The notes under the pieces were generated by a model. The model had not been told where the DNA came from, made no database searches, and saw only the letters and a list, made by a program, of their open reading frames with translations. Positions 8,359-15,407 of a stretch of 15,751 nucleotides of DNA are shown piece by piece. The position numbers and the translations under genes are program-made. The stretch spans positions 2,724 to 18,474 of the forward strand of contig PCTK01000085.1 in NCBI GenBank assembly GCA_002786505.1, written 5' to 3'. The DNA comes from Nitrospinae bacterium CG22_combo_CG10-13_8_21_14_all_47_10 (lineage in GTDB: Bacteria; Nitrospinota; Nitrospinia; Nitrospinales; VA-1). Numbering within the stretch: position 1 is the stretch's first letter; each line of letters starts with the position of its first letter.

Positions 8359-8602
8359 CTAGCCGCATATTGCATGAGCAAAAAGTTTAACATGAGCAAA
8401 TACAGGTTTTGTAGGGGCAAACGGTTACATTCCGAATATTTTTTGAATCGCAAAATGTGTTTTTGAAAAATTACCTCCTGTTCAAAAACAGGGAAACCAA
8501 ATCCCCCCAACCCCCTTCGTTGAAGGGGGAGCTTTAATGGACCCCTCTTTTTCAAAGAGGGGCTGGGGTGATTTACAACCTCTCATGCAATATGCAGGCT
8601 AG
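8359..8602. mobile_element. MITE-like element with 20-bp terminal inverted repeats
   Basis: The sequence at 8582-8602 begins CTCATGCAATATGC and ends GGCTAG. The reverse complement of 8359-8378 is identical apart from one extra A in the right copy. The 244-bp interval between them contains no gene, only a nested G+C-rich palindrome (8499-8574) and A+T-rich sequence. Both ends terminate in CTAG, which could be part of the repeat or a palindromic target duplication. The right end contains the motB stop codon (8599-8601). Removing the element leaves motB about 40 bases from the RibD start. Non-autonomous transposition is inferred; no transposase is present. Confidence 0.6.
8499..8574. repeat. Nested palindromic repeat (outer stem enclosing two hairpins)
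   Basis: The outer arms, AAATCCCCCCAACCCC (8499-8514) and GGGGCTGGGGTGATTT (8559-8574), pair at 14 of 16 positions. Between and partly overlapping them are two perfect hairpins: CCCCCTTC/GAAGGGGG (8511-8529, three-base loop) and CCCCTCTTT/AAAGAGGGG (8542-8562, three-base loop). Folded together they give a three-way junction. Similar 'AAATCCCCC...GGGGGATTT' palindromes are dispersed in many bacterial genomes. It may also interrupt motB-ribD transcripts, although no U-tract follows the hairpins. Confidence 0.75.
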
Positions 8603-9414
8603 TTACGGCGTAGAATATTTACCATATGTTTTCTAATGCTTCCACGCTGGTACACAATTTCAATCCTGCGATTGGTGGCTCGTCCTTCCAGGGTATCATT
8701 GGGAACTTTGGGCCTGTATTGCGCAAAACCTTCGATAGACAATTGCGTTGGGGGGAAACCTGCGGCCACCAATTCCCTGGCAACTTCCGCGGCGCGGGAG
8801 GCAGACAACTCCCAGTTAGAAGGGAATCTTTCCGTTTTTATAGGCGAGTTATCGGTGTGTCCTTCAATTTTTACCTGGTAGCTGAATTGCTTTAAAAGGT
8901 CAAAGACCTGCTTGATAATCTCGTTTCCGGTATACGTCATTCTGGATTGGCCTGGAGGAAACAGTACTACATCCGAGATGGTGATGATCGCGCCTCGCTC
9001 ATCGGAGGAGACATCCACCTGTCCAGACAATTTATTTTTGAAAACAAATTCCTCAACTTCCGAGGCAATCTCTTCCACCTCTTTCGCTACCATAGCGCCA
9101 ACTTCGTCAACAGCATGAACAGTAGTTTCATCAAGGACCTGTTCCTTAATGACATCCAGTCCTTCCCGGATACCTGCTTCAGGAATTGTCTCCTGCCCCA
9201 GGGCATCTCTCAGGGAAGATTTGATCTGCTTCCATTTGTTCTCCTCAATGGTGCCCATGGCAAAAAGCAGGATGAAAAACACCATAAGAAGGGTTACCAG
9301 GTCGGCAAAGGTCGTGACCCAGGCGGGGGCTCCCTCAGGGCACTCGTGCTCATCCTCCTCTTCCGCTTCTTCAGGAGCTTTTTTTTCTTTTTTTGCGTCT
9401 TTTTTTTCGGCCAT
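8599..9414 (-). CDS. motB: Flagellar motor stator protein MotB (PomB-like)
   Basis: MotB anchors the stator to peptidoglycan and carries the ion-binding aspartate. The 271 residues begin with a highly charged cytoplasmic tail of Lys/Ala/Glu repeats (2-24). One transmembrane helix follows (about 32-54, APAWVTTFADLVTLLMVFF), with Asp38 as the channel residue. A helical periplasmic plug and linker come next, then an OmpA-like peptidoglycan-binding domain from about 140. That domain shows EGHTDNSPI, NWELSASRA and NRRIEIV. The start at 9412-9414 lies six bases after the motA stop with no clear Shine-Dalgarno, so it is probably coupled. The TAG stop is contributed by the end of the inverted repeat that bounds the adjacent element. 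Confidence 0.93.
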   Translation of the reverse strand: MAEKKDAKKEKKAPEEAEEEDEHECPEGAPAWVTTFADLVTLLMVFFILLFAMGTIEENKWKQIKSSLRDALGQETIPEAGIREGLDVIKEQVLDETTVHAVDEVGAMVAKEVEEIASEVEEFVFKNKLSGQVDVSSDERGAIITISDVVLFPPGQSRMTYTGNEIIKQVFDLLKQFSYQVKIEGHTDNSPIKTERFPSNWELSASRAAEVARELVAAGFPPTQLSIEGFAQYRPKVPNDTLEGRATNRRIEIVYQRGSIRKHMVNILRRN

Positions 9415-9420
9415 GGCTAG

Positions 9421-10224
9421 TTATTTATTTTCTTTATCCTTTTTCTTGCCTTTGTCGGCCCCTTTCTTTTCCTTTTTCCCATGATAGGTATCCACGTAGT
9501 TCTCCAGAACATCCTGCATGAACCTGGGGTTGACACCTTTGCGAATATAACTGATCCCTTCCAGAATCAATTGCATCTCCAATGCCTCGGTAGCACTGCG
9601 CCGTTTCAGTTTTACGGTCATGGGAATAAAAACCAGGTTGGCCACAACAGCACCGTAAAAAGTTGTAATGAGCGCAACGGCCATTTTGGGACCTACGGAG
9701 CTAACATCAGAGAGGTCGGAAAGCATCTGAATCAATCCAATCAGGGTTCCAACCATGCCGAATGCAGGGGCAAACGCCCCCATCTGATTAAAAATCTCCC
9801 AACCATCTTTGTGCGCATTCTGAAGTTGTTTGACTTCCCTTTTAAGCAGGGCATTGACAGTGGCCTCATCTTTACCGTCAACAGTCAGTTCCAAACCTTT
9901 TTTCAAAAAATCATTATCAATTTCCTTAAGCTTGGACTCAATCGCCAACACACCCCCTTTTCGGGCCACATTACAGACATTGACCATGGTCTCAATCAAT
10001 TGATACTGATTCGATTTTCGAACCATAAAGACTCTTAAGAACAACCCCATCACCTTCATCACCTCGTTGATGGGAAAAGCAATAAGAGTAGCCGCAAGGG
10101 TTCCGCCAAGAACGATCATCGCCGAAGGAATATTGATGAACAAGTCTAAACCGCTGTTCATCAAAATAGAGGCAATTACCAACCCCATACCAGCGATTAC
10201 ACCAACTAGAGTAGCTAAATCCAT
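9421..10224 (-). CDS. motA: Flagellar motor stator protein MotA (PomA-like)
   Basis: MotA surrounds MotB in the 5:2 stator and transmits torque to FliG. The 267 residues contain four hydrophobic segments: about 5-23, 32-50, 147-170 and 178-201. Signature sequences are FGMVGTLIGLIQML and MAVALITTFYGAVVANLVF, which contain the conserved threonines and the proline-rich turn (IPMTVKLK). The opening MDLATLVGVIAGMG closely resembles sodium-driven PomA, so sodium coupling is possible but not proven. The cytoplasmic loop (about 60-145) would contact the rotor. The protein ends in a strongly Lys-rich tail. The start lies three bases after the stop of the preceding regulator gene, which implies a shared transcript and coupled translation. 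Confidence 0.93.
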   Translation of the reverse strand: MDLATLVGVIAGMGLVIASILMNSGLDLFINIPSAMIVLGGTLAATLIAFPINEVMKVMGLFLRVFMVRKSNQYQLIETMVNVCNVARKGGVLAIESKLKEIDNDFLKKGLELTVDGKDEATVNALLKREVKQLQNAHKDGWEIFNQMGAFAPAFGMVGTLIGLIQMLSDLSDVSSVGPKMAVALITTFYGAVVANLVFIPMTVKLKRRSATEALEMQLILEGISYIRKGVNPRFMQDVLENYVDTYHGKKEKKGADKGKKKDKENK

Positions 10225-10227
10225 ATT

Positions 10228-11595
10228 TTATGACGGTTGCTTAACTTTAATGATCCCTGAAATCGGATCCACATTATTAAATTTTAAAATTTTATCCAGC
10301 GTTTCTTTATCCAGAACAGTCCCTTTTCTTAAAAGATTTATTCCTGAAGCAGAAAAAATATCAGAAGCCAGTTCCATACCCTCCGCCAACGCAAAAACAG
10401 AACAGTCCATGGTAGGCACTTCTTTGACCTCGCCCTGGCGATCGACATATTCTGCAAGAATTGACATGACATTGTCATCAAATATGACCCCCGTTTTTGC
10501 TTCCATTTTGGCTAAAATCTCCGCCGCAGGTTTGTCAGGGGACGCCATCCTGTTATGGTCAAAATAACTAGCGGCGCAAACGATTCGAGAACCAATTGGA
10601 ATTCGATCACCATACATGCCATCGGGAACCCCGGAGCCATCCACATTCTCATGGAGATGGCGGATGATTTCAGCAATCAACTCAAAGCCCGGAAATTCTT
10701 TCAATAGCATTTCCCCAACCAGAGGATGATTGGTGGTTGACTTGGACTCAAAAGCGTCTCTCTTATTTTCGTTGATGGCTTCCAGTCTTTTCTCCTGGGT
10801 CGGGAGAGCAACGATGCCCAGTTCGTGGAGACGCGCGGCAGATTTGACATTCCTGATCTGATAATCTGTCAGACCAATTTTTTCCGCAATATAAATAGAA
10901 ATCTCCGCGACCCGCTCAGAGTGCCCGCGGTGTTTTGTCTGATGCAATTCGATAATGGTGGCCAAAAGGCCTTCTGTGGAATCAAATCTGCTGGCAAGTT
11001 CCTCTACCATGGAAGAAATTTGCTGGTTCTTGTTCTCCAACTGCTCGTTAAGCTCGGTCATCTCCTTAAGGCTGACACCCAGCCGCCTCTTATCATTCCG
11101 GAGTTCTTCATTGAGGGCGGCGAGCTTATGGTGAAATTGCTTCAATTGCCCCAAAGATGCTTCCAACTGCTTGTTTTTCTCAAAAACCGCATCATTGAGA
11201 TGAGCCACCCGCATGACAAAATTCACCACGAAAAGCAATTCACCTTTTTTCAGAGGCTTGGATAAATAGGCATCGGCTCCTGTTTCACTGGCTTTGATGG
11301 CATTGTCCTGTTCAGCGTCATAGGCAGACATCAGGATCACCGCGGAACGAAGTTTAAGCTCCCGCACGCGTTGACACACATCAAACCCACTCATCCCTGG
11401 CATATGAATATCGCAAAGGATAATATCCGGCTTGATTTCGCGCATCATCTGCAGGCCTTCTTCGCCCGTTCCCGCCTGGAACACTTCAAGCGTCTCTGGA
11501 CCAAAAGACTTCGTCAGAATCTGCTTGACGATCAGTTGTAGCGTTCGATCATCATCTATACTTAAAAACCGCTTCGCATTTTTGGTAGTGCTCAA
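10228..11595 (-). CDS. Response regulator with degenerate HD-GYP domain
   Basis: A 455-residue protein starting at TTG (11593-11595). An in-frame TGA lies two codons upstream, and the next in-frame ATG is inside the receiver domain, so the TTG is compelling. GGGAG nine bases upstream supports it. The receiver domain (about 8-125) has acidic D14-D16, phospho-acceptor D62, S90 and K113. A predicted coiled coil spans about 135-205. An HD-GYP-like domain (about 205-385) follows, then a C-terminal module with the EGMxLAxDI...LLxKGTVL pattern seen in other HD-type regulators. HD-GYP enzymes hydrolyse cyclic di-GMP. Here H225, H257, H290 and H315 are kept, but the HD pair reads HE (258), HHE reads LHE (314), GYP reads GVP (322-324) and the late metal-ligand Asp is Ser343. 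Enzyme activity is therefore doubtful, while binding or scaffolding is plausible. Directly upstream of motA. Confidence 0.88.
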   Translation of the reverse strand: MSTTKNAKRFLSIDDDRTLQLIVKQILTKSFGPETLEVFQAGTGEEGLQMMREIKPDIILCDIHMPGMSGFDVCQRVRELKLRSAVILMSAYDAEQDNAIKASETGADAYLSKPLKKGELLFVVNFVMRVAHLNDAVFEKNKQLEASLGQLKQFHHKLAALNEELRNDKRRLGVSLKEMTELNEQLENKNQQISSMVEELASRFDSTEGLLATIIELHQTKHRGHSERVAEISIYIAEKIGLTDYQIRNVKSAARLHELGIVALPTQEKRLEAINENKRDAFESKSTTNHPLVGEMLLKEFPGFELIAEIIRHLHENVDGSGVPDGMYGDRIPIGSRIVCAASYFDHNRMASPDKPAAEILAKMEAKTGVIFDDNVMSILAEYVDRQGEVKEVPTMDCSVFALAEGMELASDIFSASGINLLRKGTVLDKETLDKILKFNNVDPISGIIKVKQPS

Positions 11596-11662
11596 ATTTC
11601 AAAGCTCCCATACCTGCATGAAAAAGAGTTGATCTTTTATAAAAGAATCTTCCGCCTATAGA

Positions 11663-11668
11663 ATTATA
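11663..11668 (-). promoter_or_regulatory. Candidate -10 box for the regulator-motAB transcript
   Basis: A perfect TATAAT on the minus strand lies about 70 bases upstream of the TTG start, in a suitable A+T-rich setting. No good -35 hexamer is seen 16-18 bases upstream, so activation by another factor or a false match are both possible. Confidence 0.35.
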
Positions 11669-11784
11669 CCGATAAACTTTAGAGCCTGTTTTTCTTTTTT
11701 CTGGCCCAAAAATTCACAAATAAAGGAACCTGCTCCATCAATGAAACTCCGTCCCGAACCGGATTATCAGCAGACCCGAACCTG

Positions 11785-11986
11785 CCCCTTCTGGAAAGAA
11801 GGCTTTGCAAAACCCCCGAGATTACCCGTCCCGGGCACGAAAGCTAAGGTAAAATACCACGTCTTCGCTTACGCTCAGAATGACATGCAGAAACCATTGT
11901 ATTGTCATCCTGATGAGCCTTGGCGAAGAAGGATCTCGCTTTTCTCAATACAGAACCACTTATGCAAAGCCCTCTTCTAGAAAGGG
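11785..11986. repeat. Nested imperfect palindrome, likely dispersed repeat or MITE remnant
   Basis: The outer arms at 11785-11812 and 11960-11986 share GGCTTTGCA and CCC-TTCT-GAA blocks, about 21 of 25 aligned positions in inverted orientation. Inside lie two further inverted arms. The first is TCTTCGC..GCTCAGAATGACA (11862-11885). Its partner is TGTCATCCTGATGAGCC..GCGAAGA (11903-11929). The inner unit resembles the 'TGTCATCCTGAGCGAAGCGAAGGATCT' type of repeat scattered through many bacterial genomes. It has no coding signal. Element boundaries are approximate. Confidence 0.55.
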
Positions 11987-12154
11987 ATGAAATTTGTTGG
12001 CTGGCAATAACCTGATAATAGAATTTAACTGGTTATTATCAAGCAAAACTTGATCAAATTCAAGCTGTTATGGTCTTAAAGCGCTATTCCTAACCCTTAT
12101 CGTCCAAATAATTTATTTCTTACTGTTTTTATTATTTTTTTAAGGACATAATGG

Positions 12155-14551
12155 CTACAGGTCATCCATATCATCGCTCTCAACTTCGGTAAATCGAGGG
12201 GCTTCGACACACCTGAGTCCCACCGCCAAATGCCGTTCAGAAGGATCAAAAGAATTTCTGAAGACGCATTTGGCATGAACTAAATAATTCATCCACGATC
12301 CCCCCCGCACAATTCTCTGAGTCGTATGTTTGGAAGCATTTTTCTGCATGCACCATTCCCAGACGTTGCCTGCCATATCAAAACACCCATAAGGAGACAT
12401 GCCCTGTTCCAGATCCATTACCGGGTTGGTCTTGCAAGTCATGAAGTCACAAGTATTGGCAAACCCTTTTTCATAACCCATCGCCTCACCCCAGGGATAA
12501 ACCCGTCCATCCGTTCCCCGGGCCGCTTTTTCCCATTCCTGTTCGGTGGGCAACCGTAGCCCCATCCAGAGGGCAAAAATAATTGCCTCGTAATAATTGA
12601 TGCCAATAACAGGCTGGTCGTTATCAAACGAGTATTGGGGAAACCTGTTTTTGTGTTGCGGGTCGAACTGCTGGTATAAAGCATTGGTTACCGGAAATTT
12701 CATGATTGAAAATTCCTTTAGAAGAACCTTATCCTCTTCATCCATCTCTTCCTGATAAATAAACTTTCCTTCAGGAATAGTGACCATTTCGCCAAATTTT
12801 TTGAGAACGGCCTTGTTCACCTGCTCCCGGTCCGTAACTTCGGCAAAAAATTCTTTAAGCTCTTCCAGATTTTTCAAAGGCTCCAAGTCAAACGTATCCA
12901 GAAGTTGATGAAAATTCATACCATGCCTTGCCAGAATGAGTTCGATCACACTGAATAAAATTCGACTGTCCCGGTGCTTGCGCTTCATTAGGCGGAGCAA
13001 CAGGTCCTGGAGGTACACCGGTTCGTTGTACTGGATAACATGTTCGACACGCACCTGTCGGCACTGGGCAAATTGGGGAAAAGTTTCCTTGCATTGATAT
13101 TTCAACAACTGCCTTATCAAAAGGTCCTGCTCCCTTGGCAGATCACCTGCTTCAGCCAGCGAGTTCCCCGCCAGCATCACTGCCCCCTCGGCAATTAAAA
13201 TATCGAACAACTCTTTTCCTGGAACCCCACCCGCCAGAATCTTAATAGCTTCGTGCCATCTCTCATTGGCACAGTTTTCCCGGACTATTTCCACCCAACG
13301 ATCATCTTTCTGTATATATCGGGCGGCAAGAAACTCCTGAAAGGACGGGTGACGGTATTCCCAATACCGCTTCGTCTCCTGCAAAATATCTTTCCACCAG
13401 GGAACAATGTTTCCCTCCCGCAGAAGGATTTCTTTACCTTCCAGAGTTGATTTTTCGTAACCCGGCTCTACATCAAGAAAACGTTGTTGCCTGCCTTCGG
13501 TCATCAACTGGCAGGAGATTTCACCAAGTTGGTCGAGACAACTTTCCACCCAACTCTCATCTGCCGAAGGATTGGCCAGTTTCATCTTAAAACGGAACCA
13601 GGTGGAATAAATCTCCAACCGGTTTTTCAGTCCTTCAAGAAGTTCGTTTTCTGAAAGTTCACGAATCATCCGCAAGAGGAGTGGGACTTCTAAAAGTTCC
13701 GGGGTAAAAAGAGCCAGATCTTTGATCTTTTTGTTTTTAGAAGCAGAACCAAGATATGCAGAACTCTGCCTGGAATCAATTTTCTGGAAAGCCATTTGAA
13801 ATGCGGCGCCTTCCCCACGCTTCACAACCGCATCGGTGGATAAAGAACCAAAATTGAACCCACGGCTGGCAAGCAAAACAAAATTACTGCGGAAAGCGTT
13901 ATCCTCCAGAAATGATTCCATAAAAAACTGGAACCGGTCCTGAGGGTGAAGCTGGTCAAATCCGTCCAGAAGGAACTGGCACTTGCCGTAGTTGAAGATG
14001 GCATTAACCGTATTTTCAAGGAGTCCCTCATCCAAAATCAAATCGGGGTTATCTTCCTGTTCAAGCAGAACCACATCCATAATTTCACGGTTTACGGCGT
14101 AACGAAACAGGTCGAACCTGCCGCTTTCGGGCAAGTCTCCAAAATGGAAATACACAGGAAGACAGTAAACCGGATGAGCCGGTTCCTGAAGAAGCGTTTC
14201 CAGATAACGTTTCAAGAAAATGGTTTTCCCCATTCCCGATCCGGCATCCAACATGATTTTCAGCCGGTTGACCTCCAGTAAATCTTCGTTAATGATTCTT
14301 GGGGCGGGAAATACCTGTTCAAGCAGGCTTTGCCTGTGCATGATCGGGTTGACATCCAGCAAGACCAACGGGATAAGGGATTTACTTCTTTTCCCCTTCC
14401 CCAGAATCTCATCCAGACAATGGGAAACCTTTTTCAGTTTCTGCTTTCTGTAGACCTCCACGACCCATTCAATGGATTCTTCCGGTCGTTCAGGAACAAG
14501 AGGGAGTTCTTCCCCATCAAAACCGGGGACCAGTCCTTGCCCCTCGCTCAT
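12155..14551 (-). CDS. NACHT-type STAND NTPase with C-terminal SUMF1/FGE-like domain
   Basis: The preferred start is ATG 14549-14551, with GGTGGT six bases upstream; the open frame extends to 14629/14632 without a Shine-Dalgarno. The 798 residues (this start) begin with about 85 residues that I do not recognise. The NTPase follows: P-loop AGSGMGKT at 103-110, Walker B LLDGFDQL around 194-201 and a sensor arginine in LLASRGF (Arg230). A winged-helix region with ELLEVPLLLRMI follows, then the NACHT-typical HPSFQEFLAARYI at 401-413. A helical stretch leads to a SUMF1/FGE-sulfatase fold (589-783) with RLPTEQEWEKAARG, AGNVWEW, VRGGSW (748-753) and GLRC. The catalytic cysteines of true formylglycine-generating enzyme, both just after GGS, align with Asn755 and Ala760, so that activity should be absent. 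STAND NTPases of this kind act as oligomerising sensors, several in phage defence. Function here is inferred. Confidence 0.87.
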   Translation of the reverse strand: MSEGQGLVPGFDGEELPLVPERPEESIEWVVEVYRKQKLKKVSHCLDEILGKGKRSKSLIPLVLLDVNPIMHRQSLLEQVFPAPRIINEDLLEVNRLKIMLDAGSGMGKTIFLKRYLETLLQEPAHPVYCLPVYFHFGDLPESGRFDLFRYAVNREIMDVVLLEQEDNPDLILDEGLLENTVNAIFNYGKCQFLLDGFDQLHPQDRFQFFMESFLEDNAFRSNFVLLASRGFNFGSLSTDAVVKRGEGAAFQMAFQKIDSRQSSAYLGSASKNKKIKDLALFTPELLEVPLLLRMIRELSENELLEGLKNRLEIYSTWFRFKMKLANPSADESWVESCLDQLGEISCQLMTEGRQQRFLDVEPGYEKSTLEGKEILLREGNIVPWWKDILQETKRYWEYRHPSFQEFLAARYIQKDDRWVEIVRENCANERWHEAIKILAGGVPGKELFDILIAEGAVMLAGNSLAEAGDLPREQDLLIRQLLKYQCKETFPQFAQCRQVRVEHVIQYNEPVYLQDLLLRLMKRKHRDSRILFSVIELILARHGMNFHQLLDTFDLEPLKNLEELKEFFAEVTDREQVNKAVLKKFGEMVTIPEGKFIYQEEMDEEDKVLLKEFSIMKFPVTNALYQQFDPQHKNRFPQYSFDNDQPVIGINYYEAIIFALWMGLRLPTEQEWEKAARGTDGRVYPWGEAMGYEKGFANTCDFMTCKTNPVMDLEQGMSPYGCFDMAGNVWEWCMQKNASKHTTQRIVRGGSWMNYLVHAKCVFRNSFDPSERHLAVGLRCVEAPRFTEVESDDMDDL

Positions 14552-14647
14552 GAATAACCACCAGGCGATTGATGTTTGATATATGTTGTCATTCCATAAA
14601 ACCTTTTTCTTCTTCAGTCCAGGGTGCATCAAAAAATTAAAAAACCG

Positions 14648-14674
14648 GTTATAGCAAATCTGCTATTATCGTAA
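14648..14674 (-). promoter_or_regulatory. Candidate promoter and dyad upstream of the NACHT gene
   Basis: On the minus strand TTACGA (14669-14674) and TATAAC (14648-14653) are 15 bases apart, slightly short for sigma70. The dyad ATAGCA-aatc-TGCTAT (14651-14666) overlaps the -10 and the spacer and could be an operator in this divergent promoter region. No regulator gene is in view. Confidence 0.3.
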
Positions 14675-14719
14675 GGTTTTAATTTAATACTATCACACTG
14701 CTCGCAAAAGCCCCCACCG

Positions 14720-15355
14720 ATGATCCCGTTAAAAGACGAAAACCCCACAAAAAACTTCCCGGTTTTCACACTTCTTTTTTTAACGCTGAACATCATTGTC
14801 TTTATTTATGGTGTCAATCTGCCTGTCCACCCCAGCATACTCTATGAAGACTACGCTCTTATTCCCTACCGACTTGTTAACCACCCTGTTGACGCTTACC
14901 CTACTCTTTACACCTCCATGTTTCTGCACGCGGGAATCGGGCATCTGGGGGGAAACATGCTTTACCTCTGGATTTTTGGCAACAATATTGAAGACGTTCT
15001 GGGGAAATTTCGCTTCTTCCTGTTTTATTTTGTCTGTGGAACCATCGCGGCACTGGGGCATATTGCCACCGACATGGAATCCCATATCCCCATGGTCGGA
15101 GCTAGCGGCGCCATATCAGGAATACTAGGCGCTTATCTGATATTATTTCCTTTTGCCCGAATCAAAACCTTTATTTTTCTTGGGTTCTTCTGGACCATCG
15201 CGCGAGTTCCTGCCATCGTTTTACTGCTGATATGGATTGGCCTGCAAATTTGGAACAGCATGGCGGCAGGTGCCGGGGGAACAGCCTGGTTCGCGCACAT
15301 CGGAGGGTTCCTCGCGGGCATTCTTCTCATCCTGCCGTTCAAGCATATTCGCTAG
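14720..15355 (+). CDS. Rhomboid-family intramembrane serine protease
   Basis: Rhomboids cleave transmembrane substrates inside the bilayer. The 211 residues begin MIPLKDENPT, the usual start of a large bacterial subfamily, which fixes the ATG at 14720 even though no Shine-Dalgarno is visible. About six hydrophobic segments are present. Catalytic Ser129 lies in GASGAISG and catalytic His193 in FAHIGGFLAG. The oxyanion-side His75 and Asn79 are in HLGGN. The segment around 68-92 (FLHAGIGHLGGNMLYLWIFG) is the conserved TM2 region. All active-site residues are present, so the protein should be an active protease. It is divergent from the NACHT gene and convergent with the cinA-type gene. No link to the NACHT protein is demonstrated. 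Confidence 0.95.
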   Translation: MIPLKDENPTKNFPVFTLLFLTLNIIVFIYGVNLPVHPSILYEDYALIPYRLVNHPVDAYPTLYTSMFLHAGIGHLGGNMLYLWIFGNNIEDVLGKFRFFLFYFVCGTIAALGHIATDMESHIPMVGASGAISGILGAYLILFPFARIKTFIFLGFFWTIARVPAIVLLLIWIGLQIWNSMAAGAGGTAWFAHIGGFLAGILLILPFKHIR

Positions 15356-15407
15356 TTTTCAACAGGCAAAAATCGACACCCATATGCAAACAGCCCTGCA
15401 CTTTATT

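Larger units (their letters stand above)
11596..12154. other. Gene-free intergenic stretch between the NACHT gene and the regulator
   Basis: No supported gene. On the minus strand a -10-like TATAAT (11663-11668) precedes the regulator gene. The middle holds a nested palindromic repeat (11785-11986). The left part of the remainder (12000-12140) is A+T rich with overlapping short inverted repeats (AATAACC/GGTTATT, GATAATA/TATTATC) and no convincing terminator for the NACHT gene. A 79-codon plus-strand frame over 11741-11980 is made of repeat sequence. Confidence 0.55.

Noticed and set aside
8471..8480. Minus-strand AGGAGGT upstream of ribD
   Set aside because: No ATG, GTG or TTG lies at workable spacing downstream of it, so it is not a ribosome binding site for a usable start.
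9351..9480. Phe/Ser-rich plus-strand reading frames over the motA-motB junction
   Set aside because: They are antisense shadows of the Lys/Glu-rich tails of MotA and MotB.
11669..11690. TAAAGTTT on the minus strand resembling the -35 of a FliA (sigma28) flagellar promoter
   Set aside because: The expected GCCGATAA at the right spacing is absent, so the match is to one half only.
11741..11980. 79-codon plus-strand reading frame in the NACHT-regulator intergenic region
   Set aside because: It lies almost entirely over the nested palindromic repeat, and its peptide shows no domain. Such frames are typical translation artefacts of dispersed repeats.
12155..12320. Possible diversity-generating retroelement variable region at the 3' end of the SUMF1 domain
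   Set aside because: SUMF1-fold proteins can be DGR targets, but no reverse transcriptase gene is visible, and I saw no template-repeat copy in the window. A genome-wide search for a near-identical copy with A-specific differences would settle it.
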